This document shows, one piece after another, positions 1 to 5,569 of a DNA stretch of 6,819 bases. The translations under genes were made by a program, and so were the position numbers. Below the pieces are notes generated by a model. The model did not search any database, was not told the DNA's origin, and saw nothing but the letters and a program-made list of their open reading frames with translations. Numbering within the stretch: the stretch's first letter is position 1; each line of letters opens with the position of its first letter. This DNA is from Solirubrobacteraceae bacterium (GTDB taxonomy: Bacteria > Actinomycetota > Thermoleophilia > Solirubrobacterales > Solirubrobacteraceae). The stretch spans positions 1 through 6,819 of the forward strand of contig JALOLQ010000081.1 of NCBI GenBank assembly GCA_025455895.1, given 5' to 3'.

Positions 1-105
1 GACGATCACCGCGAGACCGGCGACGAGCAGCGCCGCGCCGACCGCCGCGACCGCGGCGAGCGTCACGCGGCCGGTGAGCGAGCGCGGCGCGAAGCGGCCT
101 CTCAC
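1..105 (-). CDS. Sensor histidine kinase, N-terminal fragment (cut by window edge)
   Basis: Only the first 35 codons lie in the window. The GTG start (105-103) shares a GTGA four-base overlap with the TGA stop of the response regulator, the usual sign of translational coupling in a regulator-kinase operon. The visible peptide has a short basic N-terminus (MRGRFAPRSLTGRVTL) followed by an Ala/Val/Leu-rich stretch from about residue 15 to the edge, which fits the first transmembrane helix of a membrane-bound kinase of the MprB/OmpR-partner kind. The HAMP, DHp and ATPase domains would lie beyond the left edge and are not seen. The kinase call therefore rests on gene order, overlap and N-terminal character rather than on catalytic motifs. 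It would be expected to phosphorylate the adjacent regulator at its Asp55. Confidence 0.75.
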   Translation of the reverse strand, partial: MRGRFAPRSLTGRVTLAAVAAVGAALLVAGLAVIV

Positions 106-824
106 GCGCCCTCCCCGCCCGGCGCGCGCAGCACGAAGCCCACGCCGCGGACGGTCTGGATCATCCGCGGCTCCCCCTCGGCCTCGAGCTTGCGCCGCAG
201 GTAGCTGACGAACACGTCGACGACGTTCCCGTCGGCGGCCCAGTCGTAGCCCCAGACGAGCTCGAGCAGGCGGTCGCGGCTGAGGACGATGCCGGGGTTG
301 CGCGCGAGCACCTCGAGCAGCTCGAACTCGCGGCGCGTGAGCTCGACCTCGCGCCCGGCCATCCGCACGCTCCGCGCCGCCGGGTCGACGACGAGGTCGC
401 CGACCGCGACCGGCGCCGACGGGTCCGCGGCGCCGTCCTCGGCGGCGTCCTCGCCCGCGCGGCGCAGCAGCGCGCGCAGGCGCAGCACGAGCTCCTCGAC
501 CGCGAACGGCTTGACGAGGTAGTCGTCCGCGCCGGCCTGGAGGCCGGCGATCCGGTCGTCGACCTCGTCGCGCGCCGAGAGGATCAGGATCGGCGTGCGC
601 ACGCCGTCGGAGCGCAGCCGCGCGCAGACGACGCGGCCGTTGAGGTCGGGCATCGTGACGTCGAGGACGATCGCCGCCGGGGGCCGGCGGGCGACCTCGG
701 CGAGCGCCGCGCGCCCGCCCTCGGCGACGCCCACGGCGAAGCCCTCGAGGCGCAGGGCGCGCTCGAGGGCCTCGCGGATGGCGGCGTCGTCGTCGACGAC
801 CAGGACGAGGGGCGGCTCAGTCAC
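102..824 (-). CDS. OmpR/PhoB-family response regulator, MprA-like
   Basis: A 240-residue two-component transcription regulator of full family length. The receiver domain (about 5-122) shows the acidic pocket Asp11-Asp12-Asp13, phospho-acceptor Asp55 in VLDVTMPDLNG, switch Ser83 in ILSAR, and Tyr102 and Lys105 in DDYLVKPF. An acidic/Ala linker (about 123-138) leads to a winged-helix DNA-binding domain (about 139-235) with the typical LTRREFELLEVLARNPG, SRDRLLELVWG, VVDVFVSYLRRKLE and IQTVRGVGFVLR elements. The sequence resembles mycobacterial MprA, an envelope-stress regulator, but orthology cannot be shown here. The start is GTG (824-822), with GGAG 12 bases upstream (840-837), a somewhat long spacing. 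It lies 40 bases downstream of the exported His/Gly-rich protein and overlaps the sensor kinase gene by four bases, so the three probably form one operon. Its signal is unknown. Confidence 0.96.
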   Translation of the reverse strand: MTEPPLVLVVDDDAAIREALERALRLEGFAVGVAEGGRAALAEVARRPPAAIVLDVTMPDLNGRVVCARLRSDGVRTPILILSARDEVDDRIAGLQAGADDYLVKPFAVEELVLRLRALLRRAGEDAAEDGAADPSAPVAVGDLVVDPAARSVRMAGREVELTRREFELLEVLARNPGIVLSRDRLLELVWGYDWAADGNVVDVFVSYLRRKLEAEGEPRMIQTVRGVGFVLRAPGGEGA

Positions 825-836
825 CGGAGCCCGATT

Positions 837-840
837 CTCC
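837..840 (-). promoter_or_regulatory. Weak ribosome binding site for the response regulator
   Basis: GGAG on the minus strand lies 12 bases before the GTG start at 824. The spacing is longer than optimal but it is the only Shine-Dalgarno-like match here, and it supports the GTG as start. The 40-base gap to the upstream gene shows no T-rich terminator, in keeping with co-transcription. Confidence 0.4.
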
Positions 841-864
841 CTCGCCCGGCCGTCGCCACGGGCC

Positions 865-1476
865 TCAGCCCATCATGCCCGGGCCGCCGCCCGGGCCGCC
901 CATCGGGCCGCCGGGGCCGTGGCCCGGGCCGCCGCGGTGGCCGCGGCCGCCGAAGCCCTCGCCCTTCGAGCGCTCGGGGCGGGTGCTCTGCAGCGCCTCG
1001 GTGACCTTGTCGACGTCCACGTTCAGCGCGGCCGCGAGGTCCTTGGCGTACTGGTCACGGTCGGGACGCTGCCCGCGATGCCCGCGGTGGCCGCCGGCCG
1101 GGAGGTTCGAGCGGTCGCAGGTGAGCGGGGCGGCCTCACAGGCCTTGATCGCGTCGGCCTGCGCCTGCGTGAGGCGGTTCGCCTTGACGTCGGCGGCCAG
1201 GCGGTCGGCCTTCAGCTTGTCCTGGGCCTTCTCGAGATCCGCGACGCTGACGCCGATCGCCTCGGCCAGCTTCTTCTGCTGGGCCGCGCGCTGCTTCTGC
1301 ATCTCCTCGTAGACCTGCTTCATGGTCTTCGGGGGACCGGACTGCGTCTGCGAGGAGGCGCTCTGGTTCGACGACGAGCGTGTCGTGCTCTTCGAGGTGG
1401 CGCCGAAGCCGACGGTCGCGAGGACCGCGGCGGTGGCGAGGGCCGCGGTGACGGCCGAGAGAAGTGCTCGCTTCAT
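865..1476 (-). CDS. Small exported His/Gly-rich protein linked to a two-component system
   Basis: A 203-residue protein of unrecognised function. Residues 1-26 (MKRALLSAVTAALATAAVLA, then GFGA) look like a Sec signal peptide or signal anchor. A Ser/Thr/Gln-rich linker follows (27-46), then a charged, probably helical region (50-112) containing KKLAEAIGVSVADLEKAQ and RLTQAQADAI. A Cys pair (C113 and C120, in CEAAPLTC) and a His/Gly/Arg patch (128-136) separate this from a second related helical unit (146-163, DLAAALNVDVDKVTEALQ). The tail (174-203) is almost pure Gly/Pro with scattered His and ends in Met-Met-Gly. The LAxAxxVxV units resemble short repeats seen in exported actinobacterial proteins, sometimes annotated only as hypothetical. 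The strong AAGGAG site nine bases upstream fixes the ATG start. Co-transcription with the regulator and kinase suggests a sensory accessory, metal-binding or regulated envelope protein, by analogy with Spy/CpxP-type partners, but no homology to those is seen. Confidence 0.85.
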   Translation of the reverse strand: MKRALLSAVTAALATAAVLATVGFGATSKSTTRSSSNQSASSQTQSGPPKTMKQVYEEMQKQRAAQQKKLAEAIGVSVADLEKAQDKLKADRLAADVKANRLTQAQADAIKACEAAPLTCDRSNLPAGGHRGHRGQRPDRDQYAKDLAAALNVDVDKVTEALQSTRPERSKGEGFGGRGHRGGPGHGPGGPMGGPGGGPGMMG

Positions 1477-1485
1477 GGGTGGTTG

Positions 1486-1491
1486 CTCCTT
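1486..1491 (-). promoter_or_regulatory. Strong Shine-Dalgarno site of the exported protein
   Basis: AAGGAG on the minus strand, nine bases before the ATG at 1476. It is the clearest ribosome binding site in the window. It contrasts with four other genes here that lack one and have a -10-like hexamer next to the start codon. Confidence 0.8.
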
Positions 1492-1499
1492 CGGGTGGG

Positions 1500-1530
1500 G
1501 GGCGGGACGAGAGGCAGCATCGCCCCGCCC
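1500..1530 (-). other. GC-rich inverted repeat in the leader of the exported protein
   Basis: GGGCGGG (1500-1506) and CCCGCCC (1524-1530) form a perfect 7-bp inverted repeat with a 17-base loop. It lies just upstream of the AAGGAG site on the same strand. No T-tract follows in the direction of transcription, so it is not a classical intrinsic terminator. It could be an mRNA leader structure or a chance product of GC richness. Confidence 0.3.
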
Positions 1531-1560
1531 TCTTCAGGAACTCTGAGAGCGCGGTCAGAG
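1531..1560 (-). promoter_or_regulatory. Cluster of TCAG/CTGA half-sites and hairpin over the reductase stop codon
   Basis: Three TCAG-type half-sites occur in 30 bases: TCAG at 1534, CTGA at 1543 and TCAG at 1555. The two TCAG copies start 21 bases apart, about two helical turns. CTCTGA (1541-1546) and TCAGAG (1555-1560) also form a perfect 6-bp inverted repeat with an 8-base loop that includes the stop codon of the reductase. It could be a weak end-of-gene hairpin or a binding site for the MprA-like regulator just upstream of its operon; MprA-type sites are reported to contain CTCAG-like repeats. Function is inference. Confidence 0.3.
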
Positions 1561-2562
1561 CCGCACGACGAGCTTCCCGGTGTTCGCCCCGTCGAACAGC
1601 ATGTTGATCGCCGTCGGCAGCTGCTCGAAGCCCTCGACGACCGTCTCACGGTTGTGCAGGCGGCCCTCGGCCATCCAGCCGGCGAGGATCTCGGAGACCT
1701 CGCCGATCCGGTGGAAGTGGTCCAGCACGATGTACCCCTGGAGCTTCGTGCGCTGGATCAGCAGGTTGCCGAACGCGCGCGGCCCCGGCGGCGGCTCCTC
1801 GGCGTTGTAGCCGGAGATCAGGCCGCAGAGCGCGACGCGCGAGTGGACGTTGAGCCGCGCGAAGACGGCGTCCATGATCTCCCCGCCGACGTTCTCGAAG
1901 TCGACGTCGATCCCGTCCGGCGTCGCCGCCGCGAGCTGCGCGCGGAAGTCGGGCGCCTTGTAGTCCACCGCGGCGTCGAGCCCCAGCTCGCCGGTGAGCC
2001 ACGCGCACTTCTCGGGCCCGCCGGCGATCCCGACGACGCGCGCGCCCATGATCTTCGCGATCTGCGCGGCCACCGAGCCGACCGCCCCGGCGGCGGCGGA
2101 GACGACGACCGTCTCCCCCTCCTTCGGCGCGCCGATGTCGTGCATGCCGACGTACGCCGTCAGCCCGTTCTGGCCGAGCACGCCGAGGTACGTGCTGACC
2201 GGGATGCCCTCGGCCTCGGGCATCACGAACCCGGGCATCGCGTCGGAGACGACGGCGTACTCCTGCCAGCCGAGCAGCCCCTGGACGAGCGCGCCCTCCG
2301 GGTAGCCCTCCTGCCGGGAGGCGTCGACCCGGCCGATCCCGACCGCGCGCATGACCTCGCCGATCGCCACCGGCGGGAGGTAGGTCGGCGTCTCGTTGAT
2401 CCACATCCGGTTCGTCGGATCCAGCGAGATGTACTCCATGCGGAGCAGCGCCTCGCCGTCGCCGATCTCGGGGACGGGCTCCTCGCTGAGCTCGAAGGTG
2501 GAGGGCTCGATGCGGCCCGTGGGACGCTCGCGGAGCAGGAAGCGGCGGTTCGTGTTCGACAT
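1555..2562 (-). CDS. CurA/PTGR-like NADPH-dependent enone reductase (MDR superfamily)
   Basis: A 335-residue cytosolic oxidoreductase of the zinc-independent medium-chain dehydrogenase/reductase superfamily, in the leukotriene B4 dehydrogenase/prostaglandin reductase/CurA group, which uses NADPH to reduce the C=C bond of alpha,beta-unsaturated carbonyls. The N-terminal catalytic part has RMEYISLDPTNRMW (41-54) and GWQEY (98-102). GVLGQNGLTAYVGMHDIG (127-144) leads to the Rossmann nucleotide motif AAAGAVGS (156-163), then GIAGGPEKC (178-186), DFENVGGE (221-228), CGLISGYNAEEPPPGP (246-261, with the conserved Tyr252) and LQGYIVLDH (274-282). The match to my memory of E. coli CurA is close along the whole length, and no zinc-ligand pattern is present. 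The physiological substrate is unknown; detoxification of reactive enones is the usual guess. The ATG start has no good Shine-Dalgarno but has TAGGGT six bases upstream, so it is probably leaderless. It is divergent to the secreted protein at 2629. Confidence 0.95.
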   Translation of the reverse strand: MSNTNRRFLLRERPTGRIEPSTFELSEEPVPEIGDGEALLRMEYISLDPTNRMWINETPTYLPPVAIGEVMRAVGIGRVDASRQEGYPEGALVQGLLGWQEYAVVSDAMPGFVMPEAEGIPVSTYLGVLGQNGLTAYVGMHDIGAPKEGETVVVSAAAGAVGSVAAQIAKIMGARVVGIAGGPEKCAWLTGELGLDAAVDYKAPDFRAQLAAATPDGIDVDFENVGGEIMDAVFARLNVHSRVALCGLISGYNAEEPPPGPRAFGNLLIQRTKLQGYIVLDHFHRIGEVSEILAGWMAEGRLHNRETVVEGFEQLPTAINMLFDGANTGKLVVRL

Positions 2563-2568
2563 GGAACG

Positions 2569-2574
2569 ACCCTA
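2569..2574 (-). promoter_or_regulatory. -10 element (TAGGGT) of the enone reductase, leaderless
   Basis: TAGGGT on the minus strand fits the actinobacterial TANNNT -10 consensus. It sits six bases before the ATG at 2562, which places the transcription start at or next to the A of the start codon. There is no clear -35 hexamer in the GC-rich upstream sequence. Confidence 0.55.
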
Positions 2575-2591
2575 CCGGCGCGCCCGAGGAT

Positions 2592-2604
2592 CGGCGCATC
2601 GCCG
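2592..2604. promoter_or_regulatory. Inverted repeat midway between two divergent promoters
   Basis: CGGCG-CAT-CGCCG is a perfect 5-bp inverted repeat with a 3-base spacer. It lies almost exactly at the midpoint between the two -10 elements at 2569-2574 and 2617-2622, where the -35 regions of both promoters would fall. It could be an operator that controls both genes. The short length and GC-only arms mean chance is a real alternative. Confidence 0.3.
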
Positions 2605-2616
2605 CTCGCGATTTCC

Positions 2617-2622
2617 TACTCT
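2617..2622 (+). promoter_or_regulatory. -10 element (TACTCT) of the secreted protein, leaderless
   Basis: TACTCT fits TANNNT and ends six bases before the ATG at 2629, within a locally AT-richer patch (ATTTCCTACTCT). There is no Shine-Dalgarno between it and the start. This supports 2629 as the true start of a frame that stays open far upstream. Confidence 0.6.
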
Positions 2623-2628
2623 GGACCG

Positions 2629-3807
2629 ATGTTCCGCCGCACCGCGCTCCGCGCGCTGCTCGGCGGCCTGCTCCTCGCCAGCCCCTCGCCCGCGGTCGCC
2701 GCCACCGAGCTGGGGTCGGTGGGCGCGCAACCGGCCGCCACCACCACCTGTGGCACGGACGCCGAGACGGTGTTCGGCGGCGGCGTGCCCTACACGGTCG
2801 GGTCCGGCGGCGTGATCACCGCGATGCGCACGCGCTTCGCCGGCCCGCCGGGCGCCGGCGCCGCGCTGCGCGTGTTCCGCCCGTTCGAGAGCCGCTGGAC
2901 CGGCGTGGCGACGGTGCCGGTGACGCTCGGCGCGTCCGGCGAGGCGACGGCGGCCACGCGCCTGCCCGTCCAGGCCGGCGACGTGCTCGGGCTCTCCAAG
3001 CCCGCCGGCCCGGCGCTCGCCTGCGGCGTGCCCGCGCCGGGCGCGCTGCTCTTCCACGTCCCGCTCAACGAGCCCGACGCGATGCCGTTCACCCCGAAGG
3101 TGACGGCCGACCTCGTCCCCAACGTCGCGGCGACGCTCGAGCCGGACGCCGACCGCGACGGCTACGGCGACGAGAGCCAGGACCGCTGCCCGACCGATCC
3201 GATCATCACCGGCTCGCCGTGTCTGGCCGACCTGCGCGCCGGGATCGAGGAGCTGCGCCGCGGGGCGATCGTCGACCTCGGCGACGAGCGCGGGATCGTC
3301 ACGACGATCGACAACCTCGCGGTGAGCCCCGCCGCCGACGTCGCCCTCACCACGTCGCTGAACGACCGGCTGCGCGTCTCGTCGGTGGTCACCTCGAAGG
3401 GCTCGTGCGTGATCGTCCCCGCGCTGCGCTGCGAGCTCGGGACCCTGGCCGCGGGCGAGCGGGCCACGGTCGTGCTGCTGCTCCAGGGCCTGCGCACCGG
3501 CGCCGGCCGCGTGCGCGTGAACCTCGGGTCCTCCACGGCGGAGCGGATCCCCGCCGACAACGCCGCCCAGGCGCGCCTCGACGTGCAGCGGGTGCGCGTG
3601 CTGCGCTCGTGCCGGGTTCCGATGGTGCGGCGGCTGTCGCTGCGGCTCGCGCGGCGGCTGCTCGACGCCGCCGGCTGCGACGCCGGGCGCGTGCAGCGCG
3701 CCGCCGCGGGGACGCGCAACCCGGTGGTCGTCGGCCAGAGCCTGCGGGCCGGCCTCAAGCGCCCGGTCGGCACGCGGGTCGGCCTGCGTCTCGGCGCCCC
3801 GCGCTGA
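2629..3807 (+). CDS. Secreted multidomain surface protein: acidic Ca-binding-like repeat, DUF11-like domain, PASTA-like C-terminus
   Basis: A 392-residue exported protein with no enzyme motif. A signal peptide (1-24, ending PAVA, basic MFRRTALR start) precedes an Ala/Gly/Thr-rich beta-type domain (about 26-168) with Cys41 and Cys132. Next is an acidic segment (about 171-190, EPDADRDGYGDESQDRCPTD) like one thrombospondin type 3 Ca-binding unit, a motif common in secreted thermoleophilial proteins. Residues about 199-320 have the DUF11-like pattern: DLGDERGIVTTIDNL, a Cys260/Cys268 pair, CELGTLAAGERATVVL and a final PADNAAQARLDV. The C-terminus (about 335-389) looks like one PASTA domain, with AGCDAGRV and GQSLRAGLKRPVGTRVGL. 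An extracellular adhesive or wall-associated role is inferred; no sortase signal or C-terminal anchor is seen. The frame stays open to about 595, but the signal peptide, the promoter and the genes on the opposite strand choose the ATG at 2629. It converges with pdxH four bases away. Confidence 0.88.
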   Translation: MFRRTALRALLGGLLLASPSPAVAATELGSVGAQPAATTTCGTDAETVFGGGVPYTVGSGGVITAMRTRFAGPPGAGAALRVFRPFESRWTGVATVPVTLGASGEATAATRLPVQAGDVLGLSKPAGPALACGVPAPGALLFHVPLNEPDAMPFTPKVTADLVPNVAATLEPDADRDGYGDESQDRCPTDPIITGSPCLADLRAGIEELRRGAIVDLGDERGIVTTIDNLAVSPAADVALTTSLNDRLRVSSVVTSKGSCVIVPALRCELGTLAAGERATVVLLLQGLRTGAGRVRVNLGSSTAERIPADNAAQARLDVQRVRVLRSCRVPMVRRLSLRLARRLLDAAGCDAGRVQRAAAGTRNPVVVGQSLRAGLKRPVGTRVGLRLGAPR

Positions 3808-3827
3808 GCCGCTACGGCGACAGGCGC
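3801..3827. terminator. Compound hairpin at a convergent gene junction
   Basis: GCCG (3808-3811) and CGGC (3815-3818) pair around a CTA loop that is the pdxH stop codon read on the other strand. Outer arms GCGC (3801-3804) and GCGC (3824-3827) can pair across an internal loop containing the secreted-protein stop. There is no T-tract on either strand, so any intrinsic terminator here would be atypical. Confidence 0.25.
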
Positions 3828-4417
3828 TCGACGCGCCAGCCGCCGTCCTCGCGCGCGTAGACGAAGCGGTCGTGCAGGCGGAACTCCCCGGCCTGCCAGA
3901 ACTCGATCGCCTCGGGCGCCAGCAGGTAGCCGCCCCAGTGCGCCGGACGCGGGACCTCGCCGCCGGCGAAGCGCTCCTGGACCGCGGCGACCTCGGCGAG
4001 CAGCGCCTCGCGGGAGGCGAGCGGGCGCCCCTGGCGCGAGGCCCACGCGCCGGCCCGCGAGCCCGCCGGGCGGGTGGCGAAGTAGGCGTCGGAGTCCGCG
4101 TCGCTCGTCGGCTCGCAGGGCCCGTGGACGAGGATCTGGCGCCCCAGCTCGCGCCAGAAGAAGAGCGCCTGCGCGCGCGGGTTCTCGGCGAGCTGGCGGC
4201 CCTTGAGGCTCTCGCGGTTCGTGTAGAAGCGCAGCCCGTCGGCCTCGACGCCGCGCAGCAGCACGGTGCGCGCGCTCGGGCGCCCGTCGGCCCCGGCGGT
4301 GGCGATCGTCATCGCGTTGGCGTCGGTCATCCCGGTCGCCTCGGCCTCGGCGAGCCAGGCCCGCAGCAGCTCGAGCGGATCGGCGGGCAGGCCCTCGAGG
4401 GTGAGCGGCTCGGGCAT
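3812..4417 (-). CDS. pdxH: Pyridoxine/pyridoxamine 5'-phosphate oxidase
   Basis: A 201-residue FMN-dependent cytosolic enzyme that oxidises pyridoxine or pyridoxamine 5'-phosphate to pyridoxal 5'-phosphate with O2, the last step of vitamin B6 salvage. It matches the family over its whole length: PADPLELLRAWLAEA (11-25), FMN-binding RTVLLRG (50-56) and FYTNRESLKGRQL (64-76), RQILVHG (93-99), FATRPAGSRAGAWASRQ (113-129) and the C-terminal signature FWQAGEFRLHDRFVYAR (173-189) with WRVERLSP at the end. Arg180 and His182 correspond to PLP-contacting residues of E. coli PdxH. It is somewhat shorter at the N-terminus than the roughly 218-residue E. coli protein, lacking the RREY-type leader. It starts with ATG five bases after the stop of the upstream aldo/keto reductase, so the two are almost certainly one transcript. 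No strong ribosome binding site is seen, so translational coupling is likely. Confidence 0.97.
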   Translation of the reverse strand: MPEPLTLEGLPADPLELLRAWLAEAEATGMTDANAMTIATAGADGRPSARTVLLRGVEADGLRFYTNRESLKGRQLAENPRAQALFFWRELGRQILVHGPCEPTSDADSDAYFATRPAGSRAGAWASRQGRPLASREALLAEVAAVQERFAGGEVPRPAHWGGYLLAPEAIEFWQAGEFRLHDRFVYAREDGGWRVERLSP

Positions 4418-4422
4418 CGCGG

Positions 4423-5556
4423 TCAGCCCTGCGGCTGGAGCTCGCGCCGCGGATCGATCGACCAGCGCCCGGCGAGCGCCTCGAGCTCGCCGTCGAGCGG
4501 CCAGTTGTCGGCCACGGGCTCGCCGTCGTAGTTCGGCACGCCGCCCTTGAGCGCCATGCAGCCGGTGTTGTCGCCGATCGCGCGGATCTCCTCGACCTCC
4601 TCGGCGCTCAGCACGACCTCGGGCGGCAGCGCGGCCAGCTCCGCGCGCTTGTCCTCCACGGGCCGCGCGTCGTCGCCGACCTCCTGGATCAGCGTCGGCA
4701 CGACGCTCTTCACCGGCGCGTGCGCGAGCGTCCACTGGCAGGCGAGCTGGAGCGTCGTCAGCCCGTGGCGCTCGGCGATCGGCCGGACCCGCTCGAGCTT
4801 CGCCGCCCCGTCCTCGACCCAGCCCGCGGGCCGGAAGGTGCGGTGGTCGCGCTCGCCGAACACGTGGCCGGGCTTCACGTCGTCGTGGAAGATCCCGCCG
4901 AAGTCCACGACCCGCGCGAGCACGTCCACGCCGTAGCGCTCGGCGGCGGGGATCACGAGCTGCCCGGGCCACGGCTCGAACGGGTTGAGGATCAGCATCG
5001 CCCAGTCGATCTCCGCGCCGAAGCGCTCGAAGCAGTCGATGACGTCGAGCGTGAATCCGTTCGCCGGGCCGGGGGCGACCCCGATCATGTCGGTGAGCCC
5101 CGCGTCGCGCAGCGCGCGCATCCCTTCCCAGACCGCCTCGCTCGTGTAGCCGGTGCGGTCGGGGTTGTGCAGCATCAGCAGGTCGAAGCGATCGACGCCG
5201 CAGCGCTCGAGGCTCTTCTCACAGGCCATCCGCAGGTAGCCCGCGTACTCCTCCGGGCCGCGCAGCGCGGGGTTCGTGAAGCGCGGGAAGCCCTTGGCCC
5301 CGGCGCGCTCGCCGGTGTAGAAGTCGTGGCCGATCGTGCCGGCCAGGCGGTAGCTCTCGCGCGGCAGGCCGGCGAGCGCCTGGCCGACCAGCTCGTCGGC
5401 GCCGCCCTGGCCGTAGACGTCGGCGGTGACGAGCGTGTCGACGCCGCCGCCGGGGCGCAGCAGGGCGAGCAGCCGCTCCTGCGCGATCTCGGTGCCGAAG
5501 TTCATGAAGCGCCCGCCGGACCAGGATCCGAGCGCCGTGTGGGTGAGCTGCGCCAT
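4423..5556 (-). CDS. Aldo/keto reductase-family protein lacking the usual catalytic lysine
   Basis: A 377-residue protein with the aldo/keto reductase TIM-barrel pattern, longer than typical members (about 280-350). Seen: VDTLVTADVYGQGGADELVGQAL (split here as residues 39-48 and 49-61) with catalytic-type Asp46 and Tyr48; DRFDLLMLHNPD (122-133) with His130; MIGVAPG (157-163); DWAMLILNPFEPW (184-196); and the late AEEVEEIRAIGDN (318-330). The strand that normally carries the catalytic Lys (…TK…) reads LAGTIGHDFY (71-80), with Ile75 in the expected Lys place. It may therefore be a divergent reductase or a barrel with altered chemistry. A C-terminal extension (about 331-377) includes GCMALKGG and ends in LQPQG. 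NADP(H)-dependent reduction of a carbonyl is the family role; the substrate is unknown. Because it precedes pdxH by five bases, a link to B6 vitamers (some AKRs are pyridoxal reductases) is an attractive inference. The ATG at 5556 is supported by TAGGCT seven bases upstream. Confidence 0.88.
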   Translation of the reverse strand: MAQLTHTALGSWSGGRFMNFGTEIAQERLLALLRPGGGVDTLVTADVYGQGGADELVGQALAGLPRESYRLAGTIGHDFYTGERAGAKGFPRFTNPALRGPEEYAGYLRMACEKSLERCGVDRFDLLMLHNPDRTGYTSEAVWEGMRALRDAGLTDMIGVAPGPANGFTLDVIDCFERFGAEIDWAMLILNPFEPWPGQLVIPAAERYGVDVLARVVDFGGIFHDDVKPGHVFGERDHRTFRPAGWVEDGAAKLERVRPIAERHGLTTLQLACQWTLAHAPVKSVVPTLIQEVGDDARPVEDKRAELAALPPEVVLSAEEVEEIRAIGDNTGCMALKGGVPNYDGEPVADNWPLDGELEALAGRWSIDPRRELQPQG

Positions 5557-5563
5557 GGCGGGA

Positions 5564-5569
5564 AGCCTA
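5564..5569 (-). promoter_or_regulatory. -10 element (TAGGCT) of the AKR-pdxH operon, leaderless
   Basis: TAGGCT on the minus strand fits TANNNT and ends seven bases before the ATG at 5556, with no Shine-Dalgarno in a normal position. It supports 5556 as the start, although the frame remains open upstream to about 6210. Confidence 0.55.

Noticed and set aside
825..864. GCCCG and CGGGC arms in the gap between the exported protein and the regulator as a possible terminator
   Set aside because: The stem is only five base pairs with a 10-base loop and no T-tract, and the operon organisation suggests read-through.
875..1312. Proline-rich plus-strand frame opposite the exported protein
   Set aside because: The repeated Pro-Gly-Pro comes from the complement of the Gly-rich tail codons; the minus-strand gene has a strong ribosome binding site and a signal peptide.
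595..2628. Long plus-strand open frame continuous with the secreted protein
   Set aside because: It runs antisense to the regulator, the exported protein and the reductase, all of which have clear domain motifs. The translated product is low-complexity Arg/Ala/Gly, and the signal peptide and promoter begin the real gene at 2629.
4418..4972. N-terminal extension of pdxH on the minus strand
   Set aside because: It lies within the aldo/keto reductase gene in another frame, is Arg/Ala-rich, and the PdxH family alignment begins at the ATG at 4417.
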